A DNA stretch of 64,000 bases from Amoebophrya sp. A120 (GCA_905178155.1 CAJINV010000001.1:8277599-8341598), one strand, 5' to 3'; shown: positions 1 through 12,761, numbered from the stretch's first letter. Translations and numbers: made by a program. The notes: generated from the letters alone by a model not told the origin.

Positions 1-3000
1 GTGGCTTTGATGGGTGGCTCCTCGGTCTCGGGTTCGTATTTGTCGCTGGGCGGCTCCAGCAGCTCGGTGCTGGTCTCATTGTACCCTGCCGGCACCAGTT
101 TCGAATGCAGCAAGTCCAGTGGCGGCACAAAGTCTTCCAGTTCTTCGCAGAACTCGTCGCACTTGACGTTCTCCGGGCTGACGCCGGGGCCCGTGAGGAA
201 AAACTGCACGACTCCCGCCGTTGGACCGCACAGCAGGTCGTAGGTGAGCTCTCCCACGTCTCCGGGCTTCATGGTCCCGAGACAGGGTTGCTGCCCCGAA
301 GTCGAGATGGTCTGCACGACGCCGAGCATGGTTTGCCCAAACTTCGGGTACGCTTGCTGCAATCGCGGACCGTCGCCGAAGGGCGACGGGTGGGAGATGA
401 TTGTCGATGGGTCGTCTCCGGCCGTGGATTTTGTTCCCAAGGTCAGGTCCCCGGCCGTCGGCAGCTTCAGTCTCTGGCCATTGTCCACCATTTCTGTCAA
501 CAGGGGGAAGCCGCCGGTCGAAAAAATGCTCCCTCCGCCACCCCGCCCGAGGTACAGGCTGGCGGCCGCTGCCGCCATGTGCGCGGGGCCCTTCAGAGCG
601 TTGTTTTCGACGTTTTTCTTCAGCACTGGCACACCGCGGTCGTCGAATTCAAAATCTCCATTCAACCAATGGTGCTCCAACTCTGGGGGCAGCGCCCCGT
701 GCTGGCCATGCTCGTGGCTGGCGTAAAACACCGCCGCTTTGCCCTCCTCGTGACCGTGCTTGGCGAACACCTGCCACTCGTGCCGCGCTTCCACATCCGG
801 TTCGCACTGCTGAAACATCCAGCAGCCGGAAACGAAGGAAAACGCCATGAAATTCATCGTTCTCAGGGACGAACACAGTTCGATGCAGTCGTTCACGGTG
901 GACGCTTGTGCGGAGTGGATGGAACGGTCGGTGACTTTGCAAGGCAATGTGTTGTAGGCGAGGGGCACCAAAGCCGGGGAGTTCAGCACCGCGAAGTCCT
1001 TCTTCACGTTCGGCACCGGGTGCCCGGTCAAGGCCACGACCGCACTCGTTCCCGGGACCTGCATCGTGATGCCAACGCCGCCGTTCACAGGCGCGTGGTC
1101 GTCCATTTTTTTGGGAAACAACCCCACACTGTAGCCGACCTCGACTGAGCGACACACCTGCTTGACGCACCGGTTCACCTCGCTCCCGGGTGCGAAACAG
1201 TCTTCCTGTGTGAAGCACTTTTTCTCCTGGATGTCCACCTGTTTCGCCAGAATCTCGATAAGCACCGAGGACGGCACGCCGTAGGACAGTTTTACCGGAA
1301 TCGACGCGACATCCGCGTGCTCCTTCAGAACTAGAGTGTTCAGCAGAATGTCCCGTTTGTGCTCCCCGGCGTGCATAATCACCTCCACGGGCGTGGCCAC
1401 CTGTCCGGAACATTGCCCAACGTAGGACAGGACGGACTTCTGAAAGGAGGGAACCATGGAACACCCCTTGATGGTCAGTCCGCCCAGAGCTGCCTGCTGT
1501 TTCGATACCGCCATCTCAACCTTTTCCTCGACGTGGTAGTGCGTGTGCATACCGTGAAGGTCGAGAACGATCTTTTTCAGAACCTTTTTGCAGTACCCCA
1601 ACTGCTGGACGCACACAATACTTTCCGCGTCCGGCCCGCAGTCTGACTGGTCGCGACAGGCATTTCCTTTGTCATGCGCCAAAGTCTGCAGCTCCATGAA
1701 AGACGGCGGGCGAGAAAACGCCTCGAAGGGAAGCTCCCAAAACGCACCGTGTGCCACCATGCGCGGGTGCCACAGTTGCGTATTCACCATCACGTCGTGA
1801 CGACTGCTGAAGTAGATCCACGCGGAACCCGGGTTGAAGCACTCCAATTTGTATTTTTCTGTGCCTGGATCGAAGTGCGGCGTCATGATGCACTGCGAAT
1901 CGAACAGCCCCTTGTACCTTTTTATACATAAACATAAGTAGTATGTGCTAAGTATCTCCACCTCCATAATATGGAAAGCAAAGGATGCTGCCAGTTTTAC
2001 ATTCAGGATCCGATGTTGTCATCTTCAGACATAGAAACCTCAATGCCACATACGTAACTACCCGAGATCTAGCAGCCGTCCGTTGTCGTTGATGTCCAGC
2101 CGACTTTCGTCATCCAGGCGCTGTTGGTAATCGTCAGACAGCTCTTTCTCCAGTACGATCAAGTAGTTCGTCACACCGCCGTGCGTGAAAGACGCCAGGT
2201 CCTCCGTAAGCATGCGCCGCTCGGTTTCTTCGTGATTATCCCTGTCCTGCTCCTGCCATAGATGGTAAGCCTCTGCTTGTGATACCATTTCCATTTCGTT
2301 TTCGATGTCACCAGTCGCTGTCACCTCGTTCCGCTGCATTTCGACGCCCCTGTCACTTCCACTGCCAAGGATACCTTTCAACTCCTGCAAGGTGCGTCGC
2401 GAAAGACTACTACTAGAGCCATGCTTTTTCTTCTCCTTATGCGGCGTTTTGAACTCCGTTCCGGGGCGCGCGCTGTGGCAGCCGCATCCCACGTTGATTT
2501 CCATGGCCGCAGTCAGCATGGTGTTCGAAGTTTCAAAAACCTCCCACACTTCGGACCGGGACTTGGCAATGGACGACGATACGTCCCAGCGGAAGGGGTA
2601 CGTATCGCCGAGCACGAAGCCGTCGTTGTACGGGATTTCCACATCGTTCATTTCCGTCACGGCGTTCGAATCATTTGGCACCACGTACATAGTTATCAAA
2701 TGCAAAAATGTCTGGGTCTGGGAGAGTCATGCTATTTTTGCATGACGCAGAAGGTCTGGCATGGAAGCTCTAGCATCACAGGTTTCGAGAAGCTTCCGCA
2801 ATGCCAAATACGCATGACAAATCCCCCAGCTTGGTGACAGAAACTGGGCAGCTTTTGCTACCTATGCATGAGAGATTTTTCTGTGTTCTGAAATGCGCAT
2901 CACAAGTTACATCCTTCCAGACCCAGACATTTTTGCATTTGATAATAGTCACGCGCTTCAAATCTTCCGCTTTGCAGCGCACGCGAACGATCCGCTCGTA

Positions 3001-4047
3001 TTGCTTCTTGAGCGTGTGAAAGAATTTCTCTTCCGAGGGAAAAAGCAGCTCCGAGTAGGTACAAGATTCCGGCAAATAGTAGTCCGAAATTTCCATGCTG
3101 GACAACCCGGGAATGGAACAGGCCACCCCCGTCGCGTAGGCGATGTCGCTATCCAACGAAAATTGGCTGAACATGGGGTGCTGACTGGTGTAGAAGTGGA
3201 TGTTCATCGGCACCGCGCCACCGCAACTCACCGCAATCACGGACCGGGGCAAAACGACCTCCACGGCGCGGGGACTGCACACCGTGTGAATTAGCGGTAA
3301 GGTGTCCTGGATCACGGCGCCGGCCTGCTCCCCCTCCGCTTCTTCGGCGCGATCCATCAAAGGGTTCAAAATGCTAAAATGGTCACTGCACAAGTCGGAG
3401 GTCAAAGCCCCGAAGGTTTCGGTGACCACCATATCCAGCACGCTCTGGTCCCCATCCTCCTGCACCGAGTGGCACTGCGGGATGCGCTCGGCGAAAGTGA
3501 CGGACGTGGGATGGAACAGGAGCTTCAGTCTGTCCTTTTCCCCGAAATCGAAACAGTAAACGGCATTGCCCTGCATTTCGCAGCGATCGCAGGCTTCGAA
3601 CCCGACGACCCATTCCCCACGGGACACCCAGCGCACGAGCCGCTTATTGTGCCGGTTGATGTTCAAGTCCACTAATTTGTCCGCCCCTTTTCGAGACAAG
3701 TGCTGCTCCGGGCTGCCGAGCCTGCGCTTCGCCGGTTCAGCGTGAATGAAGTCCGGGTGGTGCTGGAGGGCAGGCGGTTTTTTGCTCGTTTTCGCAGAAA
3801 TAGGAACACCTGCGAGAGGAGTGTGATCTGCACTCACTGCTACGCGAGTGGATGAACTGGCGGCGTCCCGGCCTTTCAACTCCGCTCCTTCTACTGCTTT
3901 CCGTGAACGGCGGCTGGCAGTTTCCGGCAGGGCAGTCCAGGCAACTTTTTGCGCAGTTGCGATACTTTCATGGACGGCTGCAAGGAGTGGCGACAGCAGC
4001 AGCCTTACGGCATACCGCAAAACCGAAGGACGGCGAGTCCGCCGCAT
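1..4047 (-). CDS. Large secreted cysteine-containing protein, 3' end beyond the window
   Basis: I do not recognise the family. The start is ATG at 4047, followed by a basic then hydrophobic stretch (about residues 1-32, ending near SIATA) that looks like a signal peptide. Exons are 4047-2945, 2688-2062 and 1917 to beyond 1, giving more than 1,200 residues. The first junction is an introner (2694-2944). Removing it plus one ATAGT copy joins KRVT to MYVVPND in frame. The second is a GT-AG intron (2061-1918) that joins LLDLG to YKGLFDSQ in phase 2. Exon 3 stays open for 639 codons to the window edge and is rich in scattered Cys (for example around VCVQQLGYC and CIELCSS). This frame has no stop inside the window, so simple ORF calls miss it. 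A secreted or surface role is inferred only from the signal peptide and cysteines. Confidence 0.8.
2694..2944. mobile_element. Introner E1, family A
   Basis: This 251-bp element sits in the secreted-protein gene. Its terminal inverted repeats begin TATCAAATGC and contain AAAAATGTCTGGGTCTGG, mirrored at 2917-2944. Perfect 5-bp direct repeats ATAGT flank it (2689-2693 and 2945-2949). Excision with one repeat copy restores the host frame. On the coding strand the ends are TAT...ATA, not GT...AG. Confidence 0.92.
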
Positions 4048-4788
4048 CGTCGACGGTGATAGTCTACTCCACCCTAGTGGACTGCGTTAGTCCTTGCACG
4101 GTAAACGATGAAATCCATAGTTCTGCAGCGAGGGCTTACTTCGACACGCAAGTGTGCCTGAGCAAAAAGGTCATTGTGATTCGGAAAAACAGTGTAAGTC
4201 CCCTTGTGTTCGCTCACCTGCTTCTCTCCGCATCAACGCCACTCTTGTCAATATCACTCCCAATCCATGAAAAAACGGTGGATGGTAGACGAACACACAC
4301 AACAACACCGCACCGAAGGTATTGGTGGAGCGGAAACTCAAACTACCCCTGTTTACCATGACTTTTGGCCGATATTTAGTCACGACACATCACATACCGG
4401 ACCAGTTCGTACTCTGTTGTCGATTTTCAATGTCAGCAAGATGTTCTTACGTCGCTGGTGCGTCGAAACTGATTTTTGATCGGTAGACAACTATCTGTGA
4501 AACTACAATTAGTGCGGACTTACACTAGTCACACGTGCTCTACGAAAAAGGCATGCATGCTGTAGTTAAACACTGTAAAATCGTACGCACGCGCATCTAT
4601 GTAGAGTACATCTTAAAATTTCGGAATGGGTGTTGGGAACCTCGTCTCCAGGACAAAGCCCCCTTTCCAAAAAAAACTGAGTTTTGTTTTTTTATATTGT
4701 GGAAAAAGTGCCAAACAGACCGATTTACATTTAGTATACAAAACCATCTAGAAATAAATGCGAGAAAACTATGGAGAGTAAAGCACGC
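4048..4788. other. Intergenic, no gene seen
   Basis: This 741-bp spacer lies between the 5' end of the secreted-protein gene and the 3' end of the SPX transporter gene. It has A/T-rich patches and only short ORFs without coding character. It should hold the promoter of the left gene and the 3' UTR of the right one, but I see no defined motif. Confidence 0.5.
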
Positions 4789-7700
4789 TTACTCGATACA
4801 CAAAATTGTTACGGGGATACACACCAGACCTATGAGTAGCACTATTGGCAACCCAAGCTTCGGGAAATCGTTGAAAGAGTAGTCTCCTGCTGAAAATGCC
4901 ATCAGATTTGTTTGGTACGAGACCGGTGACAGCATCTGACAGCCGGCGCCAATCATCAGAATACACACGGCTTGGTGCACTGGGACGTTCAATGCATGTG
5001 CCGAGTCCAAACAGACTGGGAACATGAGGATAACCACGGCCGTCGCGTGGAAAACAATCCCCAACATGACAGTCACCAGGAATATCCCGGCCAGCAGACC
5101 AGGAGCGCCGAACGGAGCCATGGCCTGCGTCACGTACGAAGCCAGCAGAAACGCGACTTTCGTCTGGCCAATCGCGTCCCCGAGTCCGAAAGCGCCGACA
5201 ATCGTCAGAACCGTGCGGATCTTGATCGCTTTCAAAGCGATTTCCTTCGACATGCAATCCGTGTAGGTGAGCGCGACTGCTGCGGACATGCACGCGGTTA
5301 AGAGCGGTAAGGTGTTGGTCGACACACACACCACCATGCAGAGCAGAATCACCAGCGAGGCAATTTGCTTCACCATCGACACTTCGTCGTCGCTCTGCTT
5401 CGTTCCCTCCTGCTCCTGTCTCGCGCGCTCCGCGGCCTCGCGCGCCGCTTCCTCCTCTTCGTCGACGACCGTGCGCACGCCGAAGAACTCGTTGGACTTC
5501 CAATGGCGGTCGGAAAAACCAGAAGCGGCGAACAGGACCAGCGTGTCACCAAGCGCGTACTTCCGCCCACCCATCTCCGCCACGGTGTAATCCAAAACGC
5601 CCCTTCGCACCCTCCTCGGGTCGTAATTCACCGACAAAGCCCCACGCAAGGAGTCCGTCAGAGACAACGGCCGCACTCCGAGCACGTGCGCACCATACCT
5701 CTTCCGCACGTCGCGGTTCAGACACATGCGCTGCCCAATCAGAGCGCACGAGGCGTCCAGCACGACCTCGCACACGTCCATGTTCTCGCTCGCCCGGAAC
5801 TGGATCGGGTCGCCGATGTCGCGCGTGATGATCGACAGCGCCGGGTTGTGGTGTATGGCGAGAATCTGCAGACTGCTGGTGTACAGGATCACCACGTCGT
5901 AAAACTGAAACGCGAAATTCGGCTCGGAAACGTCCTTCACCTGCCCGAACCTCTCCACCGCGATCGCCTCACATCCCAGCTGTCCGTCCAAAAAGTCCAC
6001 ATCTTTCAGCCCCTTCCCCACGTACGCGTGACTCACGAGCTGCACGCTGACCACGTACCGCTTCGTGTCCTTGCGCCGCTGCTTCCTCGCCTGAATCTTC
6101 TTCGTCGCGGCCTCGGTCGCCTGTCCTGGTGCTCTGTCGTCCTGTGGGTTCTCGCCAGCGGTGCTCTTCGAAACACCGTTTTCAAGCAACGGCTGGCCAA
6201 GAGCTGTGTTCATTTTCGGACTTTCCAAGAACTGGGCCATAGTCGGCGTATCCGGCTGTACGGCGTTCTCCTCCTCCTCCTTACCCGTTTCCTCGTGGCT
6301 CTGGAGGTCCGGGAAGAGGCACTCCATCAAAATGAAGACGCAGAGCAACGCGACCACGGTTGCGGCGATCGCGACCGGCGCGATCTCGAACGTCGTGAAG
6401 GGCACTTGGCCGGACTTGATCATTAGGCCCTGCGCAATCAAATTGGACGAAGTTGCGAAAATCGCGACCGTACCGGAGATCAGCAAGATGAAGGACAAGG
6501 GCATCAGAAACATGTTTTTCGAAATCCCGATGTCCAAGGACCACTTCTCCAAGATCGGCATCAAAATGCTCATGTTCGCCGTGTTCGACATGCCAATGTT
6601 CATCACAATCGCGGGCACCATCAGCCGGAGCGTGGCCATCTTAAAACCCTTTGGCCTTCCGAGCAGAAAGATGAAGATCTTCTCCACCGCCCCGGCCCGC
6701 TCGACCCCCTGCGCGACCACGCCGAGCACCGCGACGGACAGAACCACCTGGTTGCTGAACCCGGCCCACGCCTTGTCCAGGTCCAGCACCTGGCACAAGC
6801 AGAGAAACAAGGTGGCGATCACAAGCACGATGTCGCTGTCCTTGCCCTGCACGAGCAGGTTCAGCACGATCGCAGTCACCCAGATGACCAAATACGGCTG
6901 CCACGTGGGGACCACATCCGCGTTCTCGGTGAACAAGGGAAAAAACTCCACGCGCCAACACTCGTACATCACCGCCGCGGCCACGATCGCAAACCCTGTG
7001 TTCGCATTGATTAATTCCGCCCCAATCGTCTCCCACATACTCTCGTCCTCCTCGTCTTCCAAGGCCAACGCCGCCTGGGACTTCGCAAATCCCGCTTCCT
7101 CGGCGTCGGAATCCCCGCCGTCCTGATCCACGATAACCGCATCCGCATCGATGCTGCGACGCTCGCTTACCAGGTTCCGGTCCAGGATTTGCACGACCTG
7201 GAATTGATTTTAGGGGCACATGATCAGAAAGTGACTTGAATTTCTTTTGTGCTTTGCTTCAATAAATCTTGTGGCACACCATCTGCAACTTCTGCACTAA
7301 ACACACCATGTCGCGTGCTGTTCCGTTCGTGTACATATTTCCCTCGAACCTGAAAGTGAGTAAACCAAACGTAAGGAGAAAAAAAAACTGGATCCTTCAC
7401 AAATCAATACCGTGAGTAGAGACGGGCTTTCCTTTTGTTTCTGCGGGGAGTCCTCGAGTCCCTGGAGCGCAGCTACGACGCGGTGGCGGTCCGTATGGCT
7501 GATGACCTTGCCAATAACGATCTTCTTTTGCTTCTTTCCCGTGCCGTCCTTGGAAGTCGTTTCTCTGGACAGCAAGCTCGTCAGTTTGCCCGTTGCTTGC
7601 CGCCAGAGGGATTTCGACCTCGGCGTCGTGACGGCTTGGTTTTTGAGGTCGTTGCCTGCTCCGAGGTCGTCATCTGGTATGCTGCCAAGGGTCTTCGCCA

Positions 7701-8727
7701 GGTCAGTGCTTTTATTACCGCTCATCTTCGCACCCAATTTCATCAGGGGTGGCAATTTGTCGTCGTCGTCGTTGTCGAGCAGCGGGTCGTTCAAATTCGA
7801 TTCGGAACCGAACGAGTGCGACCCGAGAAATGCCTTGCCCACGTTGCTCCACCGCCGCTTGACCGTGAGCGGTTCGCCCGCTTCCCCGTCGTTGGAGTAA
7901 TCGAACGCGCGGGACAGGATCAATTTGATCGGGTGCCAGCGCAGGTAGGCCGACCCGGCCCGGGTGTCCGCCAAAGCCACCATCGTGTCGGTCTCCAGCG
8001 GACTGTAGATTTTCACCCCTCTTGGCGAACTTGGCGACCCCGGCTTCGCGTGGTCCTTCTGCTTCTTGCTCCGGACGGTCTCGAGCCGTTTCTGCAGTTG
8101 CTCGTTGGCGTCCACGAGCAGGTCGAACTTCCGCAGAATCCGCCGGATCGCCTCCGTGTTCACTTTCGCGAACAGAATCAAGCGGTCTATACGCGCGATG
8201 TTTCGGCGCACGATGCTCTCCGACTCGATGTCCGTGAGTGGCGCGGTTTTGCTGTTGCTTTTGTCCGCCTGCTGGTAGGTCTCGTCCCGGTCCCACCCGA
8301 GCGGCCCGGCGGCCCGCGAGGCACCGAGGGACACACGGCTCGACCCACCCTCTCGCCCGGCGATCTCCACCACGTGCGACGTCTCCGCCTTCACCTCCGC
8401 CTCGCTTTCCCGCGCGGTCCACCGCTTCAAACTGTCGAGGATGACGCCTTCGCGGTACACGTAGAACTGCACAAAGCGCAGAATCGCACTCTGCAACTCC
8501 TGCAGAAAACGTTCGGTGGCGTGCTGCGGGTCCCGCTCCACTTCGGTGAGTAGGTCGGCAAACGTGTCATACGAAACGTAGTACACTCGCCACTCGGGAA
8601 TCATCTCCGCGACCCATTTCTGCCCGCGCCACGTCTGCTCCACCTCCACCAGCGCCGGGTTCGCCTTCTCCCGTTCCGCGTTGGTGGATTGCACCACGAT
8701 CTTATCTAGGTTTTTTGCTGGCAACAT
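4789..8727 (-). CDS. SPX-domain DASS/SLC13-type anion (probably phosphate) transporter
   Basis: There are two exons, 8727-7411 and 7197-4789, with a GT-AG intron (7410-7198) between SPSLLT and VVQILDRN, giving 1,241 residues. The N-terminal ~440 residues read as an SPX domain: WRVYYVSYDTFADLL, then FVQFYVYREGVILDSL, then a lysine-rich helix with ILFAKVNTEAIRRILRKFD. The second part is a divalent-anion:Na+ symporter with about 10-12 membrane segments. It carries the signature SYQTNLMAFSAGDYSFNDF near the C-terminus. A large cytosolic loop holds two RCK_C/TrkA-C-like segments. SPX fused to this transporter class is known from yeast Pho87/Pho90/Pho91, where SPX senses inositol pyrophosphates. 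A vacuolar or plasma-membrane phosphate transporter is therefore likely, and sulfate is the main alternative. The start is taken at ATG 8727; the TTG nine bases upstream is unlikely. Confidence 0.85.
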
Positions 8728-9632
8728 TCGTTTCAAATCTCAACAAAATACTGCGAAAAAGACGTACGATGATGCTGAAGAAAGTTCTTAGTATTGGTGT
8801 GGTCTCGTCACACAGAACATGCCCATGTGATTTGTGACATCACCAGATTGTAAATTTGGGCTTACTTCTTCATTCGAAAAGGAAGTGCAACCGCAGGTCC
8901 TGGTAATTTTTTGCGGAAAAACAACTAGATCATACAGGCTTGGGTATGCGCTGCTAGAATGGCAATTCTGACACTGTTGACTTTGCGTACGAGTTCACGT
9001 GGAACGGCCATCCGATGGAATCTGTTCTTGTGCACGAACCGAGCTTGGCGTGGCTGAACGAGCGCGGTGTTTGGAACGATGCCAGAATGAATCCGTTGCA
9101 AAAACAGGTACCATTGAATGAGCACGAACCGATTCTTTGGACACAGAGCAGAGCGTGAAAAACCGACGCTCCTATACCGAAGATTGTAAGAAGTGCACCA
9201 CCGAGCGTACAAATCTTTAAACCTACCTTGACAGAAACACTCGCAACGATTGCTTGCGTAGTGACTTCGCTGGTGCCCTATAAACGGCGCCGTTGCATCA
9301 AAGTGAAATTTCCACTTACTCTTTAGCGTTTTCTTGATGCTTTGCTCTTACCTTACGGCGCAGTGTAGTTCATTCGTTGAAAAGTTCAGCTATGCTGTAT
9401 TCAAGTTCGTTGACAGAGTGAGAAAGTGACGAAAAAGGAAATGCAAAACAATGGTGTCTTTTTGTTTGACACTTGCAAAAACTGAACCGAGTTAGTACAA
9501 CCAGGTCGAAATAAACAGATTTCATCTTACTATCACAAAGTACTTATTCGGAGCGATTACGATAGTATGGTTGTTCTGATCTGGGTTCACATGATGCGGC
9601 ATTTCTTACTCGTACATACATGATGTGCAATA
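8728..9632. other. Intergenic, no gene seen
   Basis: This ~900-bp stretch lies between the SPX transporter start and the SAP-protein stop. One antisense-type ORF (9212-8925) has no recognisable content. No RNA gene or repeat is apparent. Confidence 0.5.
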
Positions 9633-12207
9633 TCATACTCCCTTTTCCAGGCGCTCGATCAGCTCCTGCCTACGTCCGTGCGTCGGCAGACTCTGCTCCT
9701 TGAGGCGCTGCTTCAGTTCTGATATCGCTAGGCGATCTGTTGAAAAAGGTTTTTCTTTTTCCTTTCGTTTCAATCCCGATGGTGATTTACTCCGCAAGAA
9801 ACAGAAAAGACCAAAGTCAAACTCACTTATACTCTGCTGACATATTGAGTACTAGAAACAACAACAAGTGAACAAAAATTGTACTGAAGTCCTCCATCTG
9901 CATCGGCCTATACGGCGGAGGTTTGTTGTTCCCTCCGCTAGCAGCTTCCTGATCACTGTCGGCATCGTGGAAGCTGTCGCTGAGCCGCGGTTGGTGCGAA
10001 TCCGACTTGTCCCCACTGGACGGCCAGTCGTAGTCCGCATACTGTTCGTTTTCCCTCTCCGTGAGAAACACGTTGCTCTTCCGGCCTACGACATTCGTGT
10101 TCATTTCGACTGCACTGGTGCCGCAGTTTATCCGCGCGGCACCACTTAAACTCCCGTTGTAGGGGCTCGTGTTTGGAACAGCTCTACTTGAGCCGAGGCC
10201 GGAGTTAATATTCATCTCGTTAGTCGACGGCGTCAACAAGGAGGAGCTGATACTTGCAGCTGAGCCGGACAGTAGTTGCGATGCTGTTGTGCCACCTGTC
10301 GCTCCCGTGCTAGCTGACCCAAAAGCGCCCGTGACCGTCGAGAAATCGTTTGCCCCGAGGTCGTTATCCGCGAAGGGATTGTTGCTGTTTCGGAACTGCA
10401 TACCGTCTCCCGCCCTCGAAGAGCGAAAACTCGCCGCACCACTCGAGGCAGAAGATCCACCCCCCGCAACCGAGCCCGTGGCCCCGCGAAAGGAACTCGT
10501 GCCTCCGGCGCGTGGCAGCTGCGTGATGTCGTTGTTCGAGCCGTTCCGCGAGGAGCCTTGCAGATTGGACAGCTTCTGCACGAAGCTACCGGCAGAGTGG
10601 TGGCTACCCGCGCGACTGGAGGTGTTGTAGGTTCCGGCGTCCGCTTCGACATCACTGGCGGACGAACAGCTGCCCTGATCCGTGGTCGACATGATGGGGT
10701 CGGCGTTCACGCCACTGTTCTGTCTCGCTATAATAGTACTACCCGGCTTGTTCTCGTGAAGATGCATCCCGAAGGGGGTGCTTCCGTATCTCCCGTTCGC
10801 CTCTCCCCTGCTGGTCCCGATGCTGTTGCGCTCAGTTTTGAACTGCAGGGCGAAACTCTCCTCGGAATAATTCTTGAACCCGTTGCTTTGAGGTGGCGCG
10901 CCAGTAGTTCTACTGCCGGCGGCCGAGGATGGTGCTAACATGGTTCCCCCGGCGGATGTTGAAACAGCTTCGCGCTGGTGTTGAGACTGTTCGCGGGAGC
11001 CGGCTGTGAAGTTCATTTTTTCTGCGGGAATGAAGGAACCATTGCTAATTGCACCTTCTCCTGACGCCACACCTTCCCCGCCGTCCTCGTCGGCGTCAAC
11101 CACCAGCATTTCCGGTTCCGCAGGCTCCCATCGCTCTTCGTCTTCTTCCAGATTCAGAACGTCAAAATGCTCCTCGCCATTCGGGGACAACTCCTGGCGC
11201 GGAATCGACAAAGACGCGCCACTGCTCCTTGTTGGCACTTCCATCGGTTGTACTCTATTTCTCAAGTCCAGCAGCTCCTGGGTCTGCCTGTGCAGTTTTT
11301 GTCGCAGCAACTCATTCTGGCGTTTGAGGTCGCGGTTTTCTTTCTCCAGATCTGAGATCTGCAGCACGAAGTCAGACTCCTTTTCATGCTTTTCTCGAAG
11401 CTCCTCTTCCTGCAGGACACATTCCTCTTCCTTCCTGCGCAAATCACTTCTCAATTCCTCTATTTCTTGGTCCCGGTCCGAGCCTAGGCGCGTCAGGCTG
11501 TCAACGTGCTGGGTGTGCTGTTTCTCCTGCGCCTTCAAGCGATTAATCTCGGCAAGAAGAGATTGCTCTCGCCCGCGGTTTAAACCCTGCAGCTCCCCAT
11601 CGTTCGCCGACGATGTCGTTGTCACGCTGCGGAGCCCGACGGCACTGACAGAAAATGGGACGAGTGTACTTGTCACACAATTCTAGATGTGAATCTCATC
11701 ATTTCTGTGGTGTGGAGAAACTTAGGCACCTCCCCTTGAGTGAAAAATTCATGCTGAAAAAATGCGGATGTAGTCATGAGAATCCTCGCCACCAAAAACC
11801 GCATTTTATACCCTGCTCTATTATTCGCCACGGGCTGCTCTGGATCTACCGGACTTTGGTGCCTGCTCCGATTGGGAGCGTTGTGGCCTCCAAGTGTCGT
11901 CCTCCGAAGATCAGTTTCGCGGCGGTTGTATCAACTGCAAAAATGTCTGGGTCTGGAAGAGTCATGCTGCTTTTGCATGACACAGAATGTCTGTCATGGC
12001 AGCCCTAGCATCACAGATTTCGAGAAGCTTCCGCATTGCCTAATCCGCATGACAAATCCCCCATTTTGGTGACAGGAAGTGGGCATCTTTTGCTGCCTCT
12101 GCATGAGAGATTTTTATGGGTTGTAAAATGCGCATCACAAGTTGCATTCTTCCAGACCCAGACATTTTTACAGTTGATAGATTGCGCCCAAAAATACTGT
12201 CTGTCAT
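9633..12207 (-). CDS. Coiled-coil protein with C-terminal SAP motif
   Basis: Reconstructed exons are 12207-12180, 11923-11812, 11644-9885 and 9736-9633. They sum to 2,004 nt, giving 667 residues. The first junction is introner E2. The next two are GT-AG introns (11811-11645 and 9884-9737). ATG 12207 opens MTDSIFGRNRRET. Residues ~70-190 form a long charged coiled coil (LLAEINRLKAQEK to LRQKLHRQTQELLDLRNR), followed by a long Ser/Gly/Ala-rich low-complexity region. The last exon gives a SAP motif, LAISELKQRLKEQSLPTHG then RRQELIERL, matching the DNA-binding helix-extension-helix consensus. SAP proteins usually bind A/T-rich DNA or act in chromatin and RNA processing. The first two exons rest on phase agreement and frame only. 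Confidence 0.7.
11929..12179. mobile_element. Introner E2, family A
   Basis: This 251-bp element starts TATCAACTGC and ends GCAGTTGATA-type, with the same AAAAATGTCTGGGTCTGG core as E1. The flanking repeats are GGTTG (11924-11928) and GATTG (12180-12184), a 4 of 5 match, which suggests an older insertion. Its interior is very similar to E1, for example the shared segment CGAGAAGCTTCCGCA. It lies in the first coding exon of the SAP gene. Confidence 0.88.
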
Positions 12208-12761
12208 TTTCGCGGCGATGCCAAAGATCCCGGATCCGGACGAGGAAGACGAGGCGGAGGCGCTTGAGGAAAGAGCTCCAGTCGTGCCATTTCCAGTTGC
12301 AACTGGACCGGATGCAGTGCCTGTATGTCACACAGACGAACGGTGGCTTATTTTTGCTATGTCTCACAAGCATCCAAAAGCCCCTCTCGACGACGACCAG
12401 AGAGCTAAAGCGAACATATATGCGAGCAGCACTTCAGTTTCTCCTAACAGAAGAAAGACATGATAAAAGCAAAAATTCTCTACCGTTGCTAGACGCTGAA
12501 GCCCCGGCTACAGACTCGCGCACTTTGCCCCTATCTGCCACACGTGGCGCCAACTGTAGTTTCTCAGTGTTTCCGCGCTGCGAGGGGCCAGAAAGATTTC
12601 TTCTTGGGGTGCCAGGTCGTGCATTGGGTTGCGGTGCGTTACCTAATGTATTGCGAGTTCGTGGTTCTGAATTTGACTAAATCCTCTACCTTTTTTGCGC
12701 AAGAAGTAAGTACCTACTCATTCCTCCCCCGAAAACATCTTTACTCCTCATGTGTACACTT
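12208..12761. other. Intergenic, no confident gene
   Basis: This spacer lies between the kinesin 3' end and the SAP gene start. A plus-strand frame entering from E2 is open to 12463, but it has no family resemblance and is treated as a shadow of the minus-strand gene. Confidence 0.4.

Noticed and set aside
105-1148. Plus-strand 347-codon ORF
   Set aside because: It is the antisense shadow of exon 3 of the secreted-protein gene. The minus-strand frame without stops has far better coding character and connects by a phase-correct GT-AG intron.
11776-12463. Plus-strand gene across introner E2
   Set aside because: Removing E2 also leaves a plus-strand frame open (ending SPNRRKT). The minus-strand model is preferred because it links by a phase-correct GT-AG intron to the coiled-coil gene and totals an exact multiple of three. 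The plus frame has no family resemblance.
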